Shown here piece after piece: positions 14,501 to 26,500 of a DNA stretch of 64,000 nt; the first letter of the stretch is position 1, and each line of letters opens with the position of its first letter. The DNA comes from Pseudovibrio sp. M1P-2-3 (GTDB lineage Bacteria > Pseudomonadota > Alphaproteobacteria > Rhizobiales > Stappiaceae). Both the position numbers and the translations under genes were made by a program. The notes beneath the pieces are model-generated. The model was not told the DNA's origin. It was given only the letters and a program-made list of their open reading frames with translations, and did not search any database. Location: positions 2,129,001-2,193,000 of the forward strand of contig NZ_JARRCW010000001.1 in the NCBI RefSeq assembly GCF_031501865.1, written 5' to 3'.

Positions 14501-17500
14501 GGCAGGAGATTGATCCGCCCGAAAGTCTGCAGAACGTGTTTGAGGATTGGTCACAAGAGGGGCAGCCATTGGAGGCGTTGCAGGAGCGGGCACAGCAGCG
14601 CGGTGCCCGGCTGCTCGCCGCAGCCTATGATCTGAGTACTGATCACCCCTGTCGCTCGCTGGTGCTCAAGCTCTCGCCAACCGTTCATGTGTGGTGTCTG
14701 GCCACCCATCACAGTGTGGGGGACAATTGGTCGCTCAGTCATGTGCTGCCGACCGATTTTGCCGCGCTGTATCAGGCCGCCAAAGAGGGACGACCAGCTA
14801 CCTTGCCCCCCTTACCGCTACACTATGCAGACTATGCCGCCTGGCAGCGGTCCGAGGCGATGGCACCGGTATTGGCTGAAGAGCTGCAGTGGTGGCAACA
14901 GGCCCTGTCTGGCATACCACAAGCGTTGGACTTGCCGTTTGATCGGCCGCGGCCGCAGCAGCGCAGCTTTGCCGGACGCCGGATTATCACACCGGGACTG
15001 GACCCGGACCAGTGGCGGCAAGTGGAGGCGTTTGCCGCCCGCCTTGAGGCCACGCCCTTCATGGTGTTTGTGGCGGCGCTTTCCAGCTTCCTTGCCAGGG
15101 TCTGTGGTAATCAGGACATTGTTCTGGGCACGCCGCATGTGATGAAGCCCGATGCGGCCTTGTGGCCCGAGTTTGGCTACTTTGGTAATACATTAGCCCT
15201 GCGCCTGCCGGTTGATGGGCAAGAGAGTTTTGAGAGTTTGGTGACACAGGCCCGTACCTGCGTGCAGGACGCCTTTACCCATCAGTATGTTCCGTTTGAA
15301 CAGGTTGTTTCCGCTTTGGAGGACACAGCTGCCAACATCACCCCGGTGTTTCAGGTGCTGTTGGTGATGCATGCGTTTCGCGATGAAGGAGCAGTGCTGC
15401 TGGACGGGGTTGAGGCGGAGTACCTTGAGGGCTCACATCCGCCGATCTCGAAATATGATCTGACGGTGGATATCAACCCCTGCACCTCAGGTGTGATCCT
15501 CTCCATGGAGTATGCCACAGATGTCTTTGACGAGAAAACTGTCCATCGCCTCGGGGCCATGCTGCAGCGGTTCTTAACTTCTGCATTGCAAACACCTGAC
15601 ACACCCGTTGCGTTGCTTCAGCTTTTGGATGGGGCAGAGCGTGAGCAGCTGCTGCACGGCTTTAACGACACACACGTGAGTTACCCAGAGGATCAAACGG
15701 TTGTGGAGTTGTTTGAGGCGCAAGCCCGCCTACGGCCTGACGCTGTTGCGGTGGTGGATGGGGAACACCAGCTGAGCTATGGCGAATTGGATGCGGCCTC
15801 CAACCGTCTGGCCCGGTATCTGATCCGTCAAGGGGTGGGATTAGAGCAGGTAGTCGGCGTGTGTCTGGAGCGCTCAAGTGAGCTGATCATCACCTTGCTG
15901 GCCATCTGGAAGGCAGGCGGAGCCTACCTGCCGCTAGACCCCGACTATCCACACCAGCGCCTCGCCTTCATGCTGGGAGGGGCAAATAGTCAACTTCTGT
16001 TTTCACACTCCCGATATAGTTCAATTATTGAGATACTTAAGGCGAAATTAAATATTTCGTGCGTGATGGTTGATCAACAACCCATCAGTGGGCCACTAGC
16101 TTGTACTCCAAAAGATAGTGTTTCAGAGCCCAGTTATAAGTACAAATTGAAGCCTGATGATTTGGCTTATGTCATTTATACATCTGGCTCAACCGGACAC
16201 CCAAAAGGGATATTTGTTGCCCACGACAGCCTTTATAACAATACAAGAGTTGCAATTGATAAGCGCAGTTTAAAATTCGGAGACAGGGTTCTGTCCAATA
16301 CGCCCCTCTGTTTCGACGCTTCTTTATTTGAACTTCTGCCTGTCCTGAGTGTGGGCGGTGTTCTGGTTATCGACGGAGGGCAAAAACGAACTCCTGAAGC
16401 CTTAGTCAAAATTATGAAAGAGAACAGTGTAACGCATATTTTTCTTACTCCTTCACGGTTGGCAACATTTGAGAGTGTAGTGCTAACGGTGCCGTATATT
16501 GATGTAGGTGGAGAGAAATGTAGCCAGAACCTCATTGATCATTATAGTGAAACTGCGCATATGGTGAGTTATTATGGCCCTTCTGAAGTAACCATTTTTG
16601 TAATGGCTTGCCAGTTACAAAAACAGCAGCCTCCTCAGCTTGGCGCACCAGTATCTAACACGCAGACGTATGTGGTGGACCCATGGGGGCAGCCAGTTCC
16701 CATTGGTGTTGCAGGCGAACTGCTCATCGGTGGGATGCAGGTGAGCCGAGGGTATCTGGGTCGTTCTGGTTTAACTGCTGAGAAGTTCATCGCCGATCCG
16801 TTTTCCGGTAAATTGGGGGCGCGGCTGTACCGCACCGGGGACCTAGCTCGCTGGCGACCAGATGGTACGCTGGAGTATCTGGGCCGCATCGATACTCAGG
16901 TCAAAATCCGTGGCATGCGGGTGGAGCTGGGGGAGATCGAGGCGGTCTTGCAATCGCAAGAGGGCATCCGTCAAGCCATTGTCGTAGCCACCAGCTCGCA
17001 GGACCCACAGGGAACCCAAACACAGCTGGTGGCCTATGTGGTGCCCAGTGCTTTACAAAATGGGGAAGGTCCTTCTTCTTCACAGACATCAAACACACAG
17101 GCAAGGGAAGGAAACGCACCCACCTCTGCCCAACTGAGTTTGGTGGGTTTGATTGATCTGGTTGCTCTACGTGCTGCCCTTAAACGGCACCTTCCTGACC
17201 ACATGGTGCCAACCCAGTTTATCGGGCTGTCTTGTGTGCCACTCACGCCGTCGGGCAAAGTGGACCGCAAGGCCCTGCCGGATGTGAGTGGAGAGGTGGT
17301 GCAAAGCCGGTTTGTGGCGCCAGCCAACGCGACAGAACAGCTGATTGCCGCAATCTTCAGTGAACTACTTGGGGTGGAGCAAGTGGGACGGGAGGATAAT
17401 TTCTTTGCCCTTGGCGGTCATTCGCTTCGTGCTGTCCAGCTGGTTACCCGGCTACAGGCGGCAACCGGTAAGAACGTTGCCATTCGCCATGTGTTTGAAG

Positions 17501-20500
17501 CGCCCACGGTTGTTGAACTGGCTGTCTATCTGGATCACACCCAATTGGCCTCTGAGTATGTCCCTCTGGTGCCAGCTGACCGGGCTCATCCGCTGCCGCT
17601 ATCGTTCCAACAAGAACGCTTGTGGTTTTTGGATCAGTTGGATGAACGGGCTGGCGCTGCCTACCATATTGAAGGGGCATTTCTATTGGAAGGTCGGCTG
17701 GACCTGGATGCACTGGACCAGGCCTTTGGAGCCTTGGTCAGTCGCCATGAAGCTTTACGCACGGTCTTTGAGACCGGTGAGAACGATCAGCCCTGTCAAG
17801 TTATCAAAGATGTGCCGGGAACTGGTGTTTTGGTCGTGGAGGATAGCCATGGGGTAAGCGAGGGTGCACTGGTTTCACAGGTTCAGGACCTGTTGGGACG
17901 TCCCTTTGATCTGATGAAGGGCCCCCTGTTCCGTGTGACCCTACTCCGTATTGCCTCCCACACGCATGTGTTGGTGATAGGCGGCCATCACAGTGTGTTG
18001 GATGGCTGGTCTTTGGGAATATTATGGCGCGAACTCTCTGCGCTTTACCGAGAAGCGATGACAGGGGAGGTGGCCCGTTTGCGCTCCCTTACGGTACAAT
18101 ACCCCGACTATGCGGAGTGGCAACGGCAGGTTTTAAGTCAGGGGCGATTGGAGAAGGAGCTCTCGTGGTGGCGTGAAGAGCTGTCTGGAGTACCGGAAGC
18201 CATCACACTGCCTTTTGACCATCCGCGGCCAAAGACCATGGACTATCAAGGGAGCGTGGTAACATTTACTGTGCCAGAAGAGCTGAACTCGAAGCTCAAG
18301 CAAATGGGACAGTCCCATTCCGCTACCTTGTTCATGGTGCTGGAAACAGTGTTTGCAGTGTTGCTGGCCCGCCTTGGGGCGGGCAGGGATGTGGTGGTGG
18401 CCAGTCCAGAGGCCGGACGTTACCGGCCTGAGCTCGAAGGCTTGATCGGGTTCTTTGTTAACACCTTGACGCTGCGCAACCGTGTGGACTTAACCAGTTC
18501 CTTTGAAGAGCATCTGCAGCGGACACGGGAAGTGGTGTTATCTGCCTTTGCTCATGCCCAAATTCCGTTTGAAGCGGTGGTACAGGCTCTGGAACCAGTG
18601 CGTTCCATGCAGCATGCGCCGGTGGCACAGGTGGCTTTTATTTTACAAAATACTCCTGAGGTGGAGTTTGAACCCCATTTAGGAGAAGTCGAGATCTCTG
18701 GTTTTACGCAGGCCCCGCCCCCGGCAGCAAAGTTTGAACTGGCCTTTGAGTGTGTGGAAACCGATGGTGGTCTTGAGGGCAATGTATTTTATGCCACACA
18801 AGTGTTTGACCAGCAAACGGTGGAGCGTATTGCTGCTCAATACTGCCGATTACTACAGCAGGTCGTGCAGGCCCCACAAGCTTGTCTTTATGATCACTCG
18901 CTTTTGGGTGAGGATGAGTTTGAGCATCTTCTGCACGGCTTTAACGACACACACGTGAGTTACCCAGAGGATCAAACGGTTGTGGAGTTGTTCGAAGCGC
19001 AAGCCCGCCTACGGCCTGACGCTGTTGCGGTGGTGGATGGGGAACACCAGCTGAGCTATGGCGAATTGGATGCGGCCTCCAACCGTCTGGCCCGGTATCT
19101 GATCTGTCAAGGGGTGGGACCGGAACAGGTGGTGGGGGTGTGTCTGGAACGCTCCGCCCAGCTGATCATCACCTTGCTGGCCATTTGGAAAGCAGGCGGC
19201 GCCTACCTGCCGCTGGATCCAGACTATCCGCCAGAGCGCCTCGCCTTTATGCTGAAAGATGCCAGGGTAAGGGTAGTCTTCACACAATGTAGCGTGATGA
19301 AGGTTAGTGCCCTGGGTGAGAAAGCAGGTGGGGGACATCTGGTCGTTCTGGATGATGTCGATGTTAGGCAAGAGTTATTGGCGTTCAACGGTAAAACGCC
19401 TACGCTGGATGGCCAACTCAACGCAAGTAGCTTCAGCTCTTTTGCCTATGTGATCTACACTTCCGGTTCCACTGGCACCCCAAAAGGGGTGATGGTCTGT
19501 CATAAAGGGCTTAGTAACCGCTTGGCATGGATGCAAGAAATGGTGCCGTTGGGGCCTGAGGATGTGCTTTTACAAAAGACACCTTACACCTTTGATGTCT
19601 CGGTCTGGGAGCTGTTCTGGGGAGTAACCTGCGGTGCGCGGGTGGTAATATTGGCGCCAAATGCTCACCGGCAGGTTGACCTAGTATGTCAGGCCATAGT
19701 GGACAACGGAGTGAGTGTAATTCACTTCGTGCCAAGCCTGTTTGAGCCCTACGTGGCGTCTTTAGAAGCCGGAGAGGAGCTTGAGAGCCTAACCTCATTA
19801 CAGACGATATTTACAAGCGGAGAGGCCCTCAGTGCAACGTGCGTGAGACGGTTCCATGCGGTCGTTGCTAAAGCGGGGAAAGAGGCCGAGCTGATCAACC
19901 TATATGGGCCAACAGAGGCTACCATTGAGGTTTTATGTTATCCAACAACTGGCAGCGAAACGGTGATCCCTATTGGTGCTCCTGTAGCCAACACGCAGGC
20001 TTATGTGGTGGACCCATGGGGGCAGCCGGTCCCGATCGGAGTTTCTGGCGAACTGCTGATTGGCGGGGTTCAGGTGAGCCGCGGCTACCTAAGGCGTTCC
20101 GGTTTAACTGCTGAGAAGTTCATCGCAGATCCGTTTTCCGGCAAAGCGGGGGCGCGGCTGTATCGCACCGGGGATCTGGCCCGCTGGCGATCTGATGGCA
20201 CGCTGGAATTCCTTGGCCGTATGGATACTCAGGTCAAAATCCGCGGCATGCGGGTGGAGCTGGGGGAGATTGAGGCGGCGCTGCAAGCGCAAGCGGGCAT
20301 TGTTCAGGCTGTTGTTGTGGCACGCAGTTTTGAAGGGACCTCAAGAGAGGATGTTTCTCTCGTGGCCTATGTGGTGCCGCAAGGTAGGACGGAAGATCTG
20401 GTGGCCTGTGCGCTTGACCATTCGGTTGAGAGTGATGGAGAGACGGACCATCAGGCCATGTATATTTTGAGACTGGAGAGCGTGCTGGATGCGGCGCAGG

Positions 20501-23500
20501 TGCGCTCGGGTCTGGCCTCTACCTTGCCCGGCCATATGATACCTTCCCAGTTTGTCGGGTTGTCGTGCCTGCCACTCACGCCGTCAGGAAAAGTGGACCG
20601 CAAAGGCCTGCCGGATGTAGCAGGAACAACCGTGCAAGTGGGCTTTGTGGCGCCGCGAACCCAGCATGAAGAGCTGATCTGCCAAATCATGCGCGATGTG
20701 GTTGCCCATGATCGCCGTTCTCTGGAGCGGGTGGGACTTGATGATAACTTCTTCGAGATCGGGGGGCATTCTATTTTTGCCGCCCAGTTGGCGCTGCGGC
20801 TGGAAAAAGCCCTTGGTATGCACGTGCCGGTACGTCTTGTGTTTGAAAGCCCCAGTGCCCGCCAGCTGGCTACACGGCTTGAGGAGCGTTTTGACAAGCC
20901 GTTACCAGCTGTGGAGCCGGTGGATCGCAAGGCGCCCATTTCCGCCTCGTTCGAGCAAGAGCGCATGTGGCTGGCCAATGCCCGCTTTGAAGGGCAGCCG
21001 GTCTACAATGAGGGCCTGCCGTTGATCTTGCGCGGGGCTGTGGACACACAGGCCCTTCGTCAGGCGGTACAAGGGGTGTTGGAGCGCTATGAGGTGCTGC
21101 GCACCCGGCTGGTCAGCCGCGATACCCGCCTGTGGCAGGAGATTGATCCGCCCGAAAGTCTGCAGAACGTGTTTGAGGATTGGTCACAAGAGGGGCAGCC
21201 ATTGGAGGCGTTGCAGGAGCGGGCACAGCAGCGCGGTGCCCGGCTGCTCGCCGCAGCCTATGATCTGAGTACTGATCACCCCTGTCGCTCGCTGGTGCTC
21301 AAGCTCTCGCCAACCGTTCATGTGTGGTGTCTGGCCACCCATCACAGTGTGGGGGACAATTGGTCGCTCAGTCATGTGCTGCCGACCGATTTTGCCGCGC
21401 TGTATCAGGCCGCCAAAGAGGGACGACCAGCTACCTTGCCCCCCTTACCGCTACACTATGCAGACTATGCCGCCTGGCAGCGGTCCGAGGCGATGGCGCC
21501 GGTATTGGCTGAAGAGCTGCAGTGGTGGCAACAGACCCTGTCTGGCATACCACAAGCGTTGGACTTACCGTTTGATCGGCCGCGGCCGCAACAGCGCAGC
21601 TTTGCCGGACGCCGGATTATCACACCGGGACTGGACCCGGACCAGTGGCGGCAAGTGGAGGCGTTTGCCGCCCGTCATGAAGCCACGCCATTTATGGTGT
21701 TTGTGGCAGCGCTTTCCAGCTTTCTTGCCCGGGTCTGTGGTAATCAGAACATTGTTCTGGGCACGCCGCATGTGATGAAGCCCGATGCGGCCTTGTGGCC
21801 CGAGTTTGGCTACTTTGGTAATACATTAGCCCTGCGCCTGCCGGTTGATGGGCAAGAGAGTTTTGAGGGGTTGGTGACACAAGCCCGTACCTGTGTGCAG
21901 GACGCCTTCGCCCATCAGTATGTGCCGTTTGAACAGGTTGTTTCCGCTTTGGAGGACACAGCTGCCAACATCACCCCGGTGTTTCAGGTGCTGTTGGTGA
22001 TGCATGCGTTTCGCGATGAAGGAGCAGTGCTGCTGGACGGGGTTGAGGCGGAGTACCTTGAGGGCTCACATCCGCCGATCTCGAAATATGATCTGACGGT
22101 GGATATCAACCCCTGCACCTCAGGTGTGATCCTCTCCATGGAGTATGCCACAGATGTCTTTGACGAGAAAACTGTCCAACGCCTCGGGGCCATGCTGCAG
22201 CGGTTCTTAACTTCCGCGTTGCAAACACCTGACACACCCGTTGCGTTGCTTCAGCTTTTGGATGGGGCAGAGCGTGAGCAGCTGCTGCACGGCTTTAACG
22301 ACACACACGTGAGTTACCCAGAGGATCAAACGGTTGTGGAGTTGTTTGAGGCGCAAGCCCGCCTACGGCCTGACGCTGTTGCGGTGGTGGATGGGGAACA
22401 CCAGCTGAGCTATGGCGAATTGGATGCGGCCTCCAACCGTCTGGCCCGGTATCTGATCCGTCAAGGGGTGGGATTAGAGCAGGTAGTCGGCGTGTGTCTG
22501 GAGCGCTCAAGTGAGCTGATCATCACCTTGCTGGCGATCTGGAAGGCGGGCGGCGCCTACCTGCCGCTGGATCCAGAGTATCCGCCAGAGCGCCTCGCTT
22601 TCATGCTGGGAGACGCTGGGGTGAGGGTGGTTCTCACCCACCGTAATATGAGGGAAGCTGCTGCCCTGAATGCGAAAGCAGGCGAGATACGTCTGGTTGT
22701 TCTGGATGATATTGATGTTAGACAATTGTTAATGGCGTTCAGCGGCAAAGTGCTTACACAAAATTACTCAGAGAGTTTACTGAGGACCCGCTCCCTTGCC
22801 TATGTGATCTATACCTCTGGTTCCACCGGCAGCCCCAAAGGCGTGATGATCAGCCATAAAGGACTTTCTAACCGCCTGGCATGGATGCAGGAGATGCTGC
22901 CTTTGGGGCCTGAGGATGTCCTGTTACAAAAGACACCTTACACCTTTGATGTATCAGTCTGGGAGCTGTTCTGGTGGGCCTGCCATGGTGCACAAGTGGT
23001 GATGCTCCCCCCAGGGGGGCACCGGGACACTGATTTGGTGTGGCAGACAATGTGTTTGCACAAGGTGAGTGTCTTGCATTTTGTACCCAGCCTGTTTGCT
23101 AGTTATTTGGATGATTTGAAGGTTGGCAAAGATCGTGAGAGCCTTGCTACGCTGCGGGCGGTGGTGACTAGTGGCGAAGCGCTGCCACTTTCTTGTGTAA
23201 GGAGCTTTCATGAAATTTTAGTTCAAGAGCGATGCTCCACCGCACTGGTCAACCTTTACGGCCCCACCGAGACCACCATTGACGTGACGGCGTATCAGAC
23301 CATAGGTACTGAGGACGTGGTGTCCATTGGTTCTCCTGTGCCCAACACGCAGGCCTATGTGGTGGACGCAAGGGTCCAGCCTGTCCCGATTGGAGTTTCT
23401 GGTGAACTGTTGATTGGCGGGGTTCAGGTGAGCCGCGGCTATCTGGTGCGGCCGGGGTTAACTGCTGAGAAGTTCATCGCAGATCCGTTTTCCGGCAAAG

Positions 23501-26500
23501 CGGGGGCGCGGCTGTATCGCACCGGGGATCTGGCCCGCTGGCGATCTGATGGCACGCTGGAATTCCTTGGCCGTATGGATACTCAGGTCAAGATCCGCGG
23601 CATGCGGGTGGAGCTGGGGGAGATCGAAGCGGCGCTGCAAGCGCAAGCGGGCATTGTTCAGGCTGTTGTTGTGGCACGCAGTTTTGAAGGGACCTCAATA
23701 GAGGATGTTTCTCTCGTGGCCTATGTGGTGCCGCAAGGTAGGACGGAAGATCTGGTGGCCTGTGCGCTTGACCATTCGGTTGAGAGTGGTGGAGAGACGG
23801 ACCTGCAGGCCATGTATATTTTGAGACTGGAGAGCGTGCTGGATGCGGCGCAGGTGCGCTCGGGTCTGGCCTCTATCTTGCCCGGCCATATGATACCTTC
23901 CCAGTTTGTCGGGTTGTCGTGCCTGCCACTCACGCCGTCAGGAAAAGTAGACCGCAAAGGCCTGCCGGATGTGGCAGGAACAACCGTGCAAGTGGGCTTT
24001 GTGGCGCCGCGAACCCAGCATGAAGAGCTGATCTGCCAGATCATGCGCGATGTGGTTGCCCATGATCGCCGTTCTCTGGAGCGGGTGGGACTTGATGATA
24101 ACTTCTTCGAGATCGGGGGCCATTCTATTTTTGCCGCCCAGTTGGCGCTGCGGCTGGAAAAAGCCCTTGGTATGCACGTGCCGGTGCGCCTTGTGTTTGA
24201 AAGCCCCAGTGCCCGCCAGCTGGCTACACGGCTTGAGGAGCGTTTTGACAAGCCGTTGCCAGCTGTGGAGCCGGTGGATCGCAAGGCGCCTATTCCGGCC
24301 TCGTTCGAGCAAGAGCGCATGTGGCTGGCCAATGCCCGCTTTGAGGGGCAGCCGGTCTACAATGAGGGCCTGCCGTTGATCGTGCGCGGGGCTGTGGACA
24401 CACAGGCCCTTCGTCAGGCGGTACAAGGGGTGTTGGAGCGCTATGAGGTGCTGCGCACCCGGCTGGTCAGCCGCGATACCCGCCTGTGGCAGGAGATTGA
24501 TCCGCCCGAAAGTCTGCAGAACGTGTTTGAGGATTGGTCACAAGAGGGGCAGCCATTGGAGGTGTTGCTGGAGAAAGCACAGCAGCGCGGTGCACGGCTG
24601 CTCGCCGCCGCCTATGATCTGAGCACTGATCACCCCTGTCGCTCGCTGGTGCTCAAGCTCTCGCCAACCGTTCATGTGTGGTGTCTGGCCACCCATCACA
24701 GTGTGGGGGACAACTGGTCGCTCAGTCATGTGCTGCCGACCGATTTTGCCGCGCTGTATCAGGCCGCCAAAGAGGGACGACCAGCTACCTTGCCCCCCTT
24801 ACCGCTACACTATGCAGACTATGCCGCCTGGCAGCGGTCCGAGGCGATGGCGCCGGTATTGGCTGAAGAGCTGCAGTGGTGGCAACAGACCCTGTCTGGC
24901 ATACCACAAGCGTTGGACTTACCGTTTGATCGGCCGCGGCCGCAGCAGCGCAGCTTTGCCGGACGCCGGATTATCACACCGGGACTGGACCCGGACCAGT
25001 GGCGGCAAGTGGAGGCGTTTGCCGCCCGCCTTGAGGCCACGCCCTTCATGGTGTTTGTGGCGGCGCTTTCCAGCTTCCTTGCCAGGGTCTGTGGTAATCA
25101 GGACATTGTTCTGGGCACGCCGCATGTGATGAAGCCCGATGCGGCCTTGTGGCCCGAGTTTGGCTACTTTGGTAATACATTAGCCCTGCGCCTGCCGGTT
25201 GATGGGCAAGAGAGTTTTGAGAGTTTGGTGACACAGGCCCGTACCTGCGTGCAGGATGCCTTTAGCCATCAGTATGTTCCCTTTGAACAGGTTGTTTCCG
25301 CTTTGGAGGACACAGCTGCCAACATCACCCCGGTGTTTCAGGTGCTGTTGGTGATGCATGCGTTTCGCGATGAAGGAGCTGAGCTGCTGGACGGGGTTGA
25401 GGCGGAGTACCTTGAGGGCTCACATCCGCCGATCTCGAAATATGATCTGACGATGGATATTAACCCCTGCACCTCAGGTGTGATCCTCTCCATGGAGTAT
25501 GCCACAGATGTCTTTGACGAGGATACAGTCCAACGCCTCGGGGCCATGTTGCAGCGGTTCTTAACTTCCGCGTTGCAAACACCTGACACACCCGTTGCGT
25601 TGCTTCAGCTTTTGGATGGGGCAGAGCGTGAGCATCTTCTGCACGGCTTTAACGACACACACGTGAGTTACCCAGAGGATCAAACGGTTGTGGAGTTGTT
25701 CGAAGCGCAAGCCCGCCTACGGCCTGACGCTGTTGCGGTGGTGGATGGGGCACACCAGCTGAGCTATGGCGAGTTGGATGCGGCCTCCAACCGTCTGGCC
25801 CGGTATCTGATCTGTCAAGGGGTGGGACCGGAACAGGTGGTGGGGGTGTGTCTGGAACGCTCCGCCCAGCTGATCATCACCTTGCTGGCCATTTGGAAAG
25901 CAGGCGGCGCCTACCTGCCGCTGGACCCAGACTATCCGCCAGAGCGCCTCGCCTTTATGCTGAAAGATGCCAGGGTAAGGGTAGTCTTCACACAATGTAG
26001 CGTGATGAAGGTTAGTGCCCTGGGTGAGAAAGCAGGTGGGGGACATCTGGTCGTTCTGGATGATGTCGATGTTAGGCAAGAGTTATTGGCGTTCAACGGT
26101 AAAACGCCTACGCTGGATGGCCAACTCAACGCAAGTAGCTTCAGCTCTTTTGCCTATGTGATCTACACTTCCGGTTCCACTGGCACCCCAAAAGGGGTGA
26201 TGGTCTGTCATAAAGGGCTTAGTAACCGCTTGGCATGGATGCAAGAAATGGTGCCGTTGGGGCCTGAGGATGTGCTTTTACAAAAGACACCTTACACCTT
26301 TGATGTCTCGGTCTGGGAGCTGTTCTGGGGAGTAACCTGCGGTGCGCGGGTGGTAATATTGGCGCCAAATGCTCACCGGCAGGTTGACCTAGTATGTCAG
26401 GCCATAGTGGACAACGGAGTGAGTGTAATTCACTTCGTGCCAAGCCTGTTTGAGCCCTACGTGGCGTCTTTAGAAGCCGGAGAGGAGCTTGAGAGCCTAA

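Noticed and set aside
23721-24332. 203-residue antisense reading frame, repeated on the other strand at 51859-52470
   Set aside because: Both are shadows of the same T-C coding block; their identity only reflects repeat R4.
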